Assembly: GCA_014239265.1 (NCBI GenBank)
Contig: JAAZZH010000009.1
Coordinates: 1-44,131 of the forward strand
DNA: 44,131 bases
From: Actinomycetota bacterium
Lineage (GTDB): Bacteria; Actinomycetota; Acidimicrobiia; Actinomarinales; Actinomarinaceae
Direction: 5' to 3'
Part shown: positions 8,960-16,196 of the stretch, piece after piece
Layout of the letters: each line of letters starts with the position of its first letter
Position numbering within the stretch: position 1 is the first letter of the stretch
Notes under the pieces: generated by a model
Databases searched by the model: none
What the model was told of the DNA's origin: nothing
What the model saw: only the letters and a program-made list of their open reading frames with translations
Made by a program: the position numbers and the translations under genes

Positions 8960-8967
8960 ATATGTGT

Positions 8968-9996
8968 ATGAGTATTGAAAATATAGTTTATCCCGGATTT
9001 AACAAAAGTTTAATCGAACTAAATTGTCTAAAAAAGATTGATGATAAGACATACGAGGTTCTAGATTTTACCGATATTGAATGGGTTCGCTCCGCATTAC
9101 ATGAATCAGCTATATCGATTGATAACTTGGTCAAACTTAAATTTAGAAAACCTACTGATGAAGAAATGACCAAGGTTTTAAAAAAAATTGGAGCTGATAA
9201 AACACCGGATCAAGTTAAAGATTCTTTTAATGATGGAAAACGTGTTATTGGAATTTCATCGGGAAAAGGTGGAGTTGGAAAGTCTACAGTTACCTCACTA
9301 CTTGCTCTGGCGTACGCAGAAAAAGGCAAGAAGGTAGGGATAGTTGATGCAGACATCTGGGGGTATTCAATACCTAAAATCTTAGGTGCGAAGTTTCCGC
9401 CAATTCCATTTAGTAACAGAATATTCCCTTCAAAAATAAATGATTTAAACGTTATGTCTATGGAGTACTTCGTAAAGCAAGATGAAGCTGTAATTTGGCG
9501 AGGGCCAATGCTACATAAGGCAATAGAGCAATTTCTCTTTGAAGTAATTTGGGAAGACATTGATATTTTATTAATAGACATGCCTCCAGGAACTGGTGAT
9601 GTCTCCATTTCACTTTCGCAGCTACTTACTTTTTTTGAGACAATTATAGTTACAACACCTCAATCAAATGCAACGCTGGTCGCAGAGAGAGCTGGAATAA
9701 TGTCAAAAAAAGTTAACTCCAGCATTATTGGGGTAATTGAAAACATGTCTTATATGAAAATTGAGGATTCAATTATTCATCCATTCGGAGAGGGGGGAGG
9801 AGCAACTCTATCTGAAAAATTAGATGTACCTTTATTAGGGCAGATTCCACTCGATAAATTAATTGCTAGTTACTGTGAGATGGGTAGATTACAAGATATT
9901 ACTTCACATAAAATTTTTAAAGATATTTTAGAATTTTCCGACAAAATTGATAAAATTGCTCCTAAGAAAAAGCCCATTAATTTAAAAATTAATTAA
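8968..9996 (+). CDS. mrp: Mrp/ApbC (Nbp35)-family P-loop ATPase
   Basis: A 342-aa protein (344 if the ATG at 8962 is used). The first ~85 residues look like a divergent MIP18/DUF59 domain. The ATPase has the deviant Walker A GKGGVGKST (residues 99-107), VDADIWGYS and DMPPGTGDVS, all standard for Mrp proteins, which bind or transfer iron-sulfur clusters. The region after IENMSY normally holds a CxxC pair in proteobacterial Mrp; here it reads MKIEDSIIHPFGEGGG without any Cys, as I recall for actinobacterial homologues. So cluster binding, if it happens, must use other ligands. The 3' end overlaps the convergent uppP gene by eight bases. Confidence 0.87.
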   Translation: MSIENIVYPGFNKSLIELNCLKKIDDKTYEVLDFTDIEWVRSALHESAISIDNLVKLKFRKPTDEEMTKVLKKIGADKTPDQVKDSFNDGKRVIGISSGKGGVGKSTVTSLLALAYAEKGKKVGIVDADIWGYSIPKILGAKFPPIPFSNRIFPSKINDLNVMSMEYFVKQDEAVIWRGPMLHKAIEQFLFEVIWEDIDILLIDMPPGTGDVSISLSQLLTFFETIIVTTPQSNATLVAERAGIMSKKVNSSIIGVIENMSYMKIEDSIIHPFGEGGGATLSEKLDVPLLGQIPLDKLIASYCEMGRLQDITSHKIFKDILEFSDKIDKIAPKKKPINLKIN

Positions 9997-10741
9997 TAAA
10001 ACAAAATACTGATAATAAGAAGCAATACAAGCCAAAATATTGCAGCTTTGCATTAACAGTAATATTTACAAGAATCCTAATAGCAAAAAGTCCAGAAATA
10101 AATGCAACAATAGTTGGCCCCAACATCGCTCCATTAAGATTAAAAGATGACTCCGCAAAAGTAAGAAGCCAGGCTCCAAAAATTGTTGGAATTCCTAGTA
10201 GTAACGAAAAGTATATTGCTTCAGTTTTTTTTATTCCTAGATACATCCCAGTTAATAAAGTTACTCCCGATCTTGATACGCCAGGAATAAGGGCAAATGC
10301 TTGAGCTAGGCCAACAATAAAAGACTGACTCAATGAGATTTCATTAAAATTTATATCACTATCATTTTTTATTTTGTTTGAAAATAATAAAATAATTGAA
10401 AATATTAGATAAGCTGCACCGGTAATTTGAAGAATGTTCTTATTCGAATCAATAATATCCTGCAACGGGGAGAAAAGCCCAACGGCTACTGCGGGTATTA
10501 AAGCTACAAAAATTACTTTTAATGAAGTTTTGAAACTCTCTTTGTCAGAAAATATATCAAGAATTCTTTCCCTGTAGTAGATAAAAATTGATAAAAGAGT
10601 TCCAACATGTAAAAAAGCTATGTCGTAAGTATCTAGGTCTAGTGATTCGTTTAATGATGAAAGAATGACAAGATGACCACTTGAAGACACAGGAAGAAAT
10701 TCTGTAATTCCTTGTAATAGTCCTGCAATATATTCGTACAT
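9989..10741 (-). CDS. uppP: Undecaprenyl-diphosphatase
   Basis: A 250-aa polytopic membrane protein with the two BacA/UppP signatures: GITEFLPVSSSGH near the N-terminus and PGVSRSGVTLLTG around residue 155. The enzyme removes one phosphate from undecaprenyl diphosphate, recycling the lipid carrier of peptidoglycan synthesis; loss or overproduction alters bacitracin sensitivity in other bacteria. It is slightly shorter than typical members (260-280 aa). The start lies three bases after the stop of a small zinc-ribbon gene, so the two are probably cotranscribed. Function fits the mre/mrdA/rodA wall cluster further right. Confidence 0.92.
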   Translation of the reverse strand: MYEYIAGLLQGITEFLPVSSSGHLVILSSLNESLDLDTYDIAFLHVGTLLSIFIYYRERILDIFSDKESFKTSLKVIFVALIPAVAVGLFSPLQDIIDSNKNILQITGAAYLIFSIILLFSNKIKNDSDINFNEISLSQSFIVGLAQAFALIPGVSRSGVTLLTGMYLGIKKTEAIYFSLLLGIPTIFGAWLLTFAESSFNLNGAMLGPTIVAFISGLFAIRILVNITVNAKLQYFGLYCFLLSVFCFIN

Positions 10742-10744
10742 GTC

Positions 10745-10897
10745 TTATTTAATACTAGCTAAATGCCAGCCACTGCAACTTGAACATCTATAAACACTAT
10801 ATTTTTGCTTATTTTCAGTTTCGAGCCAACCTCTATTTCTTCGCGCCTCGATCTCTGTTTCATATCTAACTTTAGATTTACAGTTATTTTGAAACAT
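10745..10897 (-). CDS. Small zinc-ribbon-like protein, 50 aa
   Basis: A short frame from ATG (10897-10895) to TAA (10747-10745), three bases before the uppP start on the same strand. The protein begins MFQNNCKSKVRYETEIEA and ends YRCSSCSGWHLASIK. Cys6, Cys38, Cys41 and His45 could form a zinc site. The pattern 'C..K..Y.t...A' then 'Y.C..C.gWHL' is one I know from many short actinobacterial and phage proteins of unknown function. That conserved pattern, plus tight coupling to uppP, is the reason to accept it as a gene. Role unknown; nucleic-acid binding is possible but unproven. Confidence 0.65.
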   Translation of the reverse strand: MFQNNCKSKVRYETEIEARRNRGWLETENKQKYSVYRCSSCSGWHLASIK

Positions 10898-10971
10898 AAT
10901 TTTTTTTAAATATCATTTTCTTTATTTATTTTATCGTTTACTTTCTTTAAAACACTCTTCAAATTATTAAG

Positions 10972-10977
10972 TACAAT
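10972..10977 (+). promoter_or_regulatory. Putative -10 box of plsY
   Basis: TACAAT ends six bases before the plsY ATG at 10984 and there is no Shine-Dalgarno between them, suggesting a leaderless transcript. No good -35 element is seen. Confidence 0.4.
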
Positions 10978-10983
10978 TAATAT

Positions 10984-11592
10984 ATGATTTATATAGTTTT
11001 ATCTATAAGTTACCTTTTAGGTTCAGTAAATTTTGCAATAATTATCAGTAAATATAAAGGCATAGACATTAAAAGTGAAGGTAGCGGCAATCCTGGATCA
11101 TCAAATGCACTAAGAGTTCTCGGTAAAAAATATGCAGCAGGTGTTTTGGCTGGAGACATGTTAAAAGGAATTATTAGCATAGCCTTAGGTATTTTTTTTG
11201 TTGAATCTGTAAATCCATTCATATTTGGATTGGCAAGTGTTCTAGGGCACTGCTTTCCGATATACCACAAATTCAGGGGTGGAAAAGGAGTTGCAACATT
11301 TTTAGGCTCTTATTTAGGATATCTGATACTTGTACCATCAACAAAATATACCGAGAGTTTTAAAATAATAATTTTTTTAATTCTACTGTCAAGTTTTGTA
11401 GTGATCGCAAAATTTTTTCGAATTTCAGCACTTGCAAGCTTATTTACAGTTATTATTTCAGGATATTTCGTTATTACAGATACAAATAACACATCAGCTC
11501 AAATAGGTACTCTTCTAATAATTTTAATTATCATTTTTCAACATCGTTCAAATATAGAAAGACTACTAAAAGGAAATGAAAATAAATTTTAA
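10984..11592 (+). CDS. plsY: Acyl-phosphate:glycerol-3-phosphate acyltransferase
   Basis: A 202-aa membrane protein with the PlsY motifs: SYLLGSVNFA at the N-terminus, GSGNPGSSNALRVLGKK (glycerol-3-phosphate site), and HCFPIYHKFRGGKGVAT (active-site loop with His and RGGKG). It transfers an acyl group from acyl-phosphate to glycerol-3-phosphate, the first step in membrane phospholipid synthesis. About five membrane segments are evident. PlsX, its usual partner, is not in the window. It stands as a single-gene unit between the minus-strand uppP unit and an unknown membrane protein gene. Confidence 0.92.
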   Translation: MIYIVLSISYLLGSVNFAIIISKYKGIDIKSEGSGNPGSSNALRVLGKKYAAGVLAGDMLKGIISIALGIFFVESVNPFIFGLASVLGHCFPIYHKFRGGKGVATFLGSYLGYLILVPSTKYTESFKIIIFLILLSSFVVIAKFFRISALASLFTVIISGYFVITDTNNTSAQIGTLLIILIIIFQHRSNIERLLKGNENKF

Positions 11593-11650
11593 AGCGAAGA
11601 ATATAATTATTTTTTTCTGTACTATGAAATTAGAAAGTTGAGGCAGGGCA

Positions 11651-12019
11651 ATGAGTTCAACATTTGTTTTGATTAGTTTATTATTATCGTTATCGATGGC
11701 AGTTTTAGTGCCTGAACTGAAAGATTCCAAAAAACCTATTTTTTCACTATCACCAGAGTATGATTACATGGTTAGTAAACAACGTAAAGGGTTTCTAACA
11801 ATAGGACTTCTTGCAGTCTCAACATTTTTTGTTTCAATACAAACCCTATCAGTCGCATTATTTGTTTTTCATCTATTTCTCGATCTCCTTTTTGGCCTAT
11901 ACGCGTATATTTCTTTTCAAGTTAGGAGAACCACCTTGCTTCAGAATTCTCTAGTTGGCTCTAGTTTTATAAGTGAAAATATTACTCAGCAGGAGGAGTA
12001 CCTCCAAGAAGCTGGTTAG
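11651..12019 (+). CDS. Hypothetical membrane protein, 122 aa
   Basis: A 122-aa protein not recognised as a known family. It starts with a hydrophobic segment (about residues 3-21), has a basic and polar stretch (residues 23-48), then two close hydrophobic segments (about 49-68 and 70-90), and ends with a polar tail containing QQEEYLQEAG. A candidate ribosome binding site (AGGCAGGG) precedes the ATG, and TATAAT occurs at 11602-11607. The hydrophobic-polar-hydrophobic layout resembles small actinobacterial envelope proteins that anchor a short cytoplasmic tail, but no function can be given. Confidence 0.7.
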   Translation: MSSTFVLISLLLSLSMAVLVPELKDSKKPIFSLSPEYDYMVSKQRKGFLTIGLLAVSTFFVSIQTLSVALFVFHLFLDLLFGLYAYISFQVRRTTLLQNSLVGSSFISENITQQEEYLQEAG

Positions 12020-12075
12020 TCCTTAATTAAATACTTAATTTAAAACTAGGTTATTAATGAAATCTAAAGAAAAAA

Positions 12076-12090
12076 TTACTAACGTAGTAA
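12076..12090. promoter_or_regulatory. Inverted repeat before the thioesterase gene
   Basis: TTACTA-ACG-TAGTAA is a perfect 6-bp inverted repeat ending nine bases before the ATG at 12100. It lies where a promoter or operator would be expected; the function is a guess. Confidence 0.2.
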
Positions 12091-12099
12091 GTTATTTCT

Positions 12100-12603
12100 A
12101 TGGAATATAAATACATCTCAGGAATATCTTTACCTCTTCCCAGTAAAACAGTTTGGGAAGAAGGCATGCTACTTCAGGATATTTATCCTGACTCCTCATT
12201 TGTAAGTGGGAGTAAAAATCCACAAAGTATGAGAATGAAGCCAATTGTAAAAAATAATTTCGTATATGCTAACTACATTTTTGAAGATCGCTTTGCGGGT
12301 GGACCTGGTTTAGTACACGGTGGAATTTTATCAGCTGCACTTGATGACTTAATGGGATACGCAACAGTCCTTCACAATAGAATGTGTGTAACAGCAAATT
12401 TAGAAGTCAACTTTATTACCCCAGTCCCAGTTGAGCAAGAATATGAATTATTTGCATGGGTTAAAGATATCGATGGAAAAAAAATATCAACAGAATCAGT
12501 CATTAGAACTGAAGAGAACATTCATGTAGAGTCGAGAGCTCTTTTTATTGATTTAGGTGAAAATGCATTTAAACATTTTGCACCAGAAAAGAATTATCCT
12601 TAA
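12100..12603 (+). CDS. PaaI-like hotdog-fold acyl-CoA thioesterase
   Basis: A 167-aa protein of the hotdog superfamily. The central helix has GLVHGGILSAALDDLMGYA, with the HGG turn and the acidic residue typical of PaaI/YbgC-type (4HBT) thioesterases, followed by the strand ANLEVNFITPVPV. Such enzymes hydrolyse acyl-CoA thioesters; the substrate is not predictable. The start could be a little downstream, but the first 60 residues are compatible with the family. The gene ends one base away from the convergent oxidoreductase gene, so no terminator separates them. A second hotdog protein lies at 24657-25142; the two are only distantly alike. Confidence 0.8.
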   Translation: MEYKYISGISLPLPSKTVWEEGMLLQDIYPDSSFVSGSKNPQSMRMKPIVKNNFVYANYIFEDRFAGGPGLVHGGILSAALDDLMGYATVLHNRMCVTANLEVNFITPVPVEQEYELFAWVKDIDGKKISTESVIRTEENIHVESRALFIDLGENAFKHFAPEKNYP

Positions 12604-12604
12604 C

Positions 12605-14446
12605 TCAAATTTTACTTGCTAAGAAATGACTCATTGCTTGAATCGTAATCATAGGATTAACTCCGGAGCATCTTGGGAATGTTGAGGAGTCAGTTATATA
12701 AACATTTTCAAGTCCATGCACTTTTCCATTTAAGTCAACAACACCTTCAGAAGGATTTGGATGTATTCTGGCTGTTCCCATTTGATGAGCTGAACCTAGG
12801 AGTATTCGATATGGCTCATTTCTAACTTTCCTAACTTTACCTATAAAGCTTTCAATATCTTCATTTGATTCTCTTTTCCAATGCATAGTTGGAGATGTTG
12901 CAACCATTATCTCTTCTGCACCAGCTAAAAAGTTTGCTTTAACAAGACTTTCTATTCCATGTAATAAATTTCCATGATCAAAATTATTTAAGTTATATTT
13001 CCATAAGTGTTGAGGATTTTTGTTAATAATTGAACCAGAACTTGTATCAGAGGTTAATACAATTGAGCCTGACCAATAATTATAACTTGAGATAAAGTCT
13101 TCAAAATTGTCTTGATTGTTTGGAAAGAAAGGAAAGAAAAGACTTGGATGCATTGGCAAACCCTCAAGGAGGTATCCATAGTTATCTTTCCTGAATAAAT
13201 TGTCATCTGAATAAATACCCTGCATGCTCCCTGCCCATGGATTTTGTAACTCAGAAAACTTTCCAGCAACTCCAGAAACAGGGTGTAGCTTTAAATGCTG
13301 ACCGAGATGTTTATTTTCATAACCACTATTCAGCAATATTTTTGGTGTATTTAAAGAACCTGAAGCTAGTATTACTTTTTCAACTGCCACTGAGTAAGAT
13401 TGGCCATTATGTTCAACATTAACATGAGTTGCTTTACCTTTTGAAAGGGTAAGACTTTTTACATGGGTATTACTGTATATATTTCCTTCATTAAATTTAT
13501 CTTTTGAAAACCAAGATTTATAGGATGAATTTATAGTGTCATCAGAATGTCCAAATGTACTAAAACCAGACTCAAGACAATCATTATTTTTAGTATTTCT
13601 TGGAATTATTTTGTAACTGGTTTTATTAAGCTCTAGGCCCTGCGCCAATTTAATTTCTTTTTGAGGAATTTTATTATTTGTCTCATCGACATTTAAATTT
13701 TGGCATATATAGTCCAGGCTTTTATTAAATGAATCCGAATTAAAGTAATTATTCTGTTGGGTAAGAGCATCCCATTCACTCAAGATATTGTCAGGAGTCC
13801 TAAGAGATGTAGTCCAGTTAATACTTGTACCGCCACCAATACCCATTCCAGCTAGGAGCTGAACTTTGTATCCTCGAGTTTGTTGGATTGCATGTGTTTC
13901 ATAGAAGTTGTGATACCCAAAAGTTTCATTATTTGTTTCACCATTTGGAAAATGGCCTTTATCAAAAATACCTACTTCATATTTTTGATTTAATAAATTA
14001 GCTGCAATGCCTCCACCTGCACCACTGCCAATTACTGCAACCTCAAGATTTTTTGGAATAGAGTTTTCTTTTTTTTCAATCTTTGAATTTTTATAAACTG
14101 GATAATCTAGATATTTATATACAGAGCCTTCTCCACTGAGTGATCGAGCAGTGCTCAATCCAAAAAGTGCAGTAATGCTAAAACCAAGATTTCTTAAAAT
14201 TTCTACATTAGAACTTTGTAGTTTACTTATTAAATTAGCTATATTTTGATCTCTTATTATTAATGTTCTTACTTTGAATGAAAATATAAAAAATAATGCT
14301 TTCAACTGTACTATTTCAGATTTATCAGGATAATTACTTAATATAAAGAAAAAATATTCTTCTGAGTTTTCTATCTCACTTTCCTTAAAGTTTGGATATA
14401 AACTTTTAAAAATTGTTTTAAAACTTTTACTTATTCTTCTATTCAC
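12605..14446 (-). CDS. GMC-family FAD-dependent oxidoreductase
   Basis: A 613-aa flavoprotein starting at GTG. The FAD-binding Rossmann motif is VAVIGSGAGGGIAANLL (G140, G142, G145). GIGGGTSINWTTSLR follows the second FAD contact. The C-terminus has GSAHQMGTARIHPNP and SGVNPMITIQAMS, which carry the His and Asn of the GMC active site. GMC enzymes oxidise alcohols (choline, glucose, cholesterol, long-chain alcohols). The wording of the C-terminal motifs and the ~130-residue N-terminal helical extension are closer to long-chain alcohol or sterol oxidases than to choline dehydrogenase, but that is a soft inference. A TAAAAT box (14453-14458, minus) ends six bases before the GTG, again a leaderless layout. 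Confidence 0.85.
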   Translation of the reverse strand: MNRRISKSFKTIFKSLYPNFKESEIENSEEYFFFILSNYPDKSEIVQLKALFFIFSFKVRTLIIRDQNIANLISKLQSSNVEILRNLGFSITALFGLSTARSLSGEGSVYKYLDYPVYKNSKIEKKENSIPKNLEVAVIGSGAGGGIAANLLNQKYEVGIFDKGHFPNGETNNETFGYHNFYETHAIQQTRGYKVQLLAGMGIGGGTSINWTTSLRTPDNILSEWDALTQQNNYFNSDSFNKSLDYICQNLNVDETNNKIPQKEIKLAQGLELNKTSYKIIPRNTKNNDCLESGFSTFGHSDDTINSSYKSWFSKDKFNEGNIYSNTHVKSLTLSKGKATHVNVEHNGQSYSVAVEKVILASGSLNTPKILLNSGYENKHLGQHLKLHPVSGVAGKFSELQNPWAGSMQGIYSDDNLFRKDNYGYLLEGLPMHPSLFFPFFPNNQDNFEDFISSYNYWSGSIVLTSDTSSGSIINKNPQHLWKYNLNNFDHGNLLHGIESLVKANFLAGAEEIMVATSPTMHWKRESNEDIESFIGKVRKVRNEPYRILLGSAHQMGTARIHPNPSEGVVDLNGKVHGLENVYITDSSTFPRCSGVNPMITIQAMSHFLASKI

Positions 14447-14572
14447 CCTTTAATTTTAGTAATTATTAAAGAAAGAAGTTTAGATAATCATGGTCTTTTT
14501 ATAATTTTTCACTTGAAACAGAAAAGAGAATTCTTTTGTCAGATCTTTATAAATCTAACGAATCCTCTTTTC

Positions 14573-14674
14573 CTCAAAGTTTAGTAAACATCTACTTCAC
14601 TTTGTAAAGGTATTGTAAGTGTTTTTGATGTTTAAAAATGTTTAAAATATATTTTTTAATTACTCAAAGTTTAG
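14573..14674 (+). repeat. Direct repeats in the intergenic region before the nuclease gene
   Basis: CTCAAAGTTTAG occurs twice (14573-14584 and 14663-14674). Between the copies is a perfect tandem 10-bp repeat, ATGTTTAAAA (14628-14637 and 14638-14647). The 251-bp gap between the divergent GMC and nuclease genes is the longest non-coding stretch in the window apart from the tRNA region. The repeats could be binding sites or AT-rich chance. Confidence 0.35.
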
Positions 14675-14682
14675 ATGCCTTT

Positions 14683-14688
14683 TAGTAT
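14683..14688 (+). promoter_or_regulatory. Putative -10 box of the nuclease gene
   Basis: TAGTAT ends nine bases before the ATG at 14698, with no Shine-Dalgarno in between. It lies just after the second copy of the 12-bp direct repeat. Confidence 0.35.
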
Positions 14689-14697
14689 CTTTAATAT

Positions 14698-16158
14698 ATG
14701 AGCGAAAAGCCATTAAGTTTTTCTACTACAAAAGTTAATAAGATAGCACAATGTCCTGGATCCGAATATAAGAAATTTAACACCACACATACTCCAAATT
14801 CCAACCTACAAAGGTGGAAAAGTATTAATGATGCAATTATAGATTGGTTAGTAAATCAGGCTCCAGATGAAGTTGCAATCACCCAAGCAGAAGAAAATAA
14901 CTTCAAATATTTAGACAGACTACAACAAAAAATTTCTTCAGAGTTATTTTTGCAGTTTAGAGATATATATCATAAAAATACTGCAGACCTTAACGCAGAT
15001 TTTCCTAATAGTAGTATTTCTAAAGTTATCAATGATGAGGAAGTTTTTATCAATGCTCACACACAATTTGAATTTGAAGATGAAGTCTCTACAGAGTATG
15101 TGAAGTTAAAAACTGGTAAAAAGGGTGTTAGTGATTTAGACAAAGCAATAATTTTAAAAACACGTTTAGAAAATGAAACCTTTTATGTTGCAGATCTTTA
15201 CAACAACGATTTCCTTGAAATTAGCAGTATAGAAAATGCCGATGAGGTTATAGATGATAATTTTTTATTGCTTGAAGATTTTATAAATGAAAATATAAAG
15301 CTTATACCAGGAAGTCATTGTACCCTTTGTGAGAGATCATCCTCATGCGGAGAATATCCCAGTATCAATGGAGAGGGAACGAAGAAAAGTTATAGAGGAA
15401 TTGTTATTTCTAAAACTAACTTATTAAATAAAGATAATTGTGAGAGACAGTTCGCATGGAAAACACAATACGGTATTCCAAAAGAGGAAAAAGAGTCCGA
15501 TCCATTCCCAATGAAAGTTGGAATTAGTTTTCATAAATTCTCTGGAATGATGCTTCTAAACAATAAAGATTCTCAAAAATCAGGAGAAATAGAAAGATTG
15601 AAAAATTTGCTTAAAGAAGAAGATGGAGAAGTTGCAATAGAAGTAATTAAGAAATATGAACAACTCTTAAATCAAATTAAGGATTTTAATAATCTTGAAA
15701 TAACAGCAAGAGAAAGAGTCCTTGGTTTTACTGCAATAGCGGATGCAATAGTTCAAAATAAAAGTCATAAAGTTTATGAGGGTAAAATTGCTGCAACATT
15801 TATGGGCTCTGCTGATTTAGTTGGCAGACTGGATGGAGCACCTCTAGTTATAGAACTAAAAACTGGGGCACAGCTTCCTCAACATTCAGCTGAAGCAGAG
15901 CTCTATGCATTAGGTGCATTTATTCAAACAAAGGAAAAAGAAGTAGTTGTTCTTCATATCTATGTAAGTGATAAAGAAGAAAAAATTGTCGAAAGGAGAT
16001 TTACACACGACCAGATTGAACCTTTAAAGAAAAAGTTTGATTCAATTGCTAAAACTATTGGACAATGGGACCCGAGTGATGCTTTACAACCTAGATTTTC
16101 AGAAGGTGATTGGTGTAATTTTTGCGATTTTCAAAAAACTTGTCTTGAATTTAGATAA
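14698..16158 (+). CDS. Two-lobed PD-(D/E)XK nuclease, Cas4/RecB-like, with duplicated Cys4 cluster motif
   Basis: A 486-aa protein. The C-terminal half (about 235-486) has a full RecB/Cas4-type nuclease: His279 (VGISFHKF), Asp373 (GSADLVGRLDG), Glu386 and Lys388 (VIELKTG), a Tyr helix (AELYALG), and four cysteines C248 and C473-x2-C476-x5-C482 as in the iron-sulfur clusters of Cas4 and AddB. The N-terminal half repeats the plan: S-x-T then C19 at the same spacing as S-x-T and C248, and C208-x2-C211-x5-C217. But its active site is lost: the EXK position reads KLKTG with Lys136 in place of Glu. So it looks like a tandem duplication with one pseudonuclease lobe. Expected activity is DNA exonuclease or endonuclease; repair is a guess. 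No cas genes or CRISPR are nearby. Confidence 0.8.
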   Translation: MSEKPLSFSTTKVNKIAQCPGSEYKKFNTTHTPNSNLQRWKSINDAIIDWLVNQAPDEVAITQAEENNFKYLDRLQQKISSELFLQFRDIYHKNTADLNADFPNSSISKVINDEEVFINAHTQFEFEDEVSTEYVKLKTGKKGVSDLDKAIILKTRLENETFYVADLYNNDFLEISSIENADEVIDDNFLLLEDFINENIKLIPGSHCTLCERSSSCGEYPSINGEGTKKSYRGIVISKTNLLNKDNCERQFAWKTQYGIPKEEKESDPFPMKVGISFHKFSGMMLLNNKDSQKSGEIERLKNLLKEEDGEVAIEVIKKYEQLLNQIKDFNNLEITARERVLGFTAIADAIVQNKSHKVYEGKIAATFMGSADLVGRLDGAPLVIELKTGAQLPQHSAEAELYALGAFIQTKEKEVVVLHIYVSDKEEKIVERRFTHDQIEPLKKKFDSIAKTIGQWDPSDALQPRFSEGDWCNFCDFQKTCLEFR

Positions 16159-16183
16159 CCCCATCTTTAGATGAAATCAATAA

Positions 16184-16189
16184 TATAAT
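16184..16189 (+). promoter_or_regulatory. Consensus -10 box of the aconitase gene
   Basis: A perfect TATAAT ends seven bases before the ATG at 16197 and no ribosome binding site is present, so the acn message is probably leaderless. No convincing -35 element. Confidence 0.5.
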
Positions 16190-16196
16190 CATCAAT

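Noticed and set aside
12601-12607. Terminator between the convergent thioesterase and GMC genes
   Set aside because: The stop codons are one base apart, leaving no room for a separate terminator, and no strong hairpin was seen in the gene ends.
14698-16158. Cas4-like nuclease as sign of a CRISPR-Cas system
   Set aside because: No CRISPR repeats, cas1/cas2 or effector genes occur in the window; neighbours are housekeeping genes.
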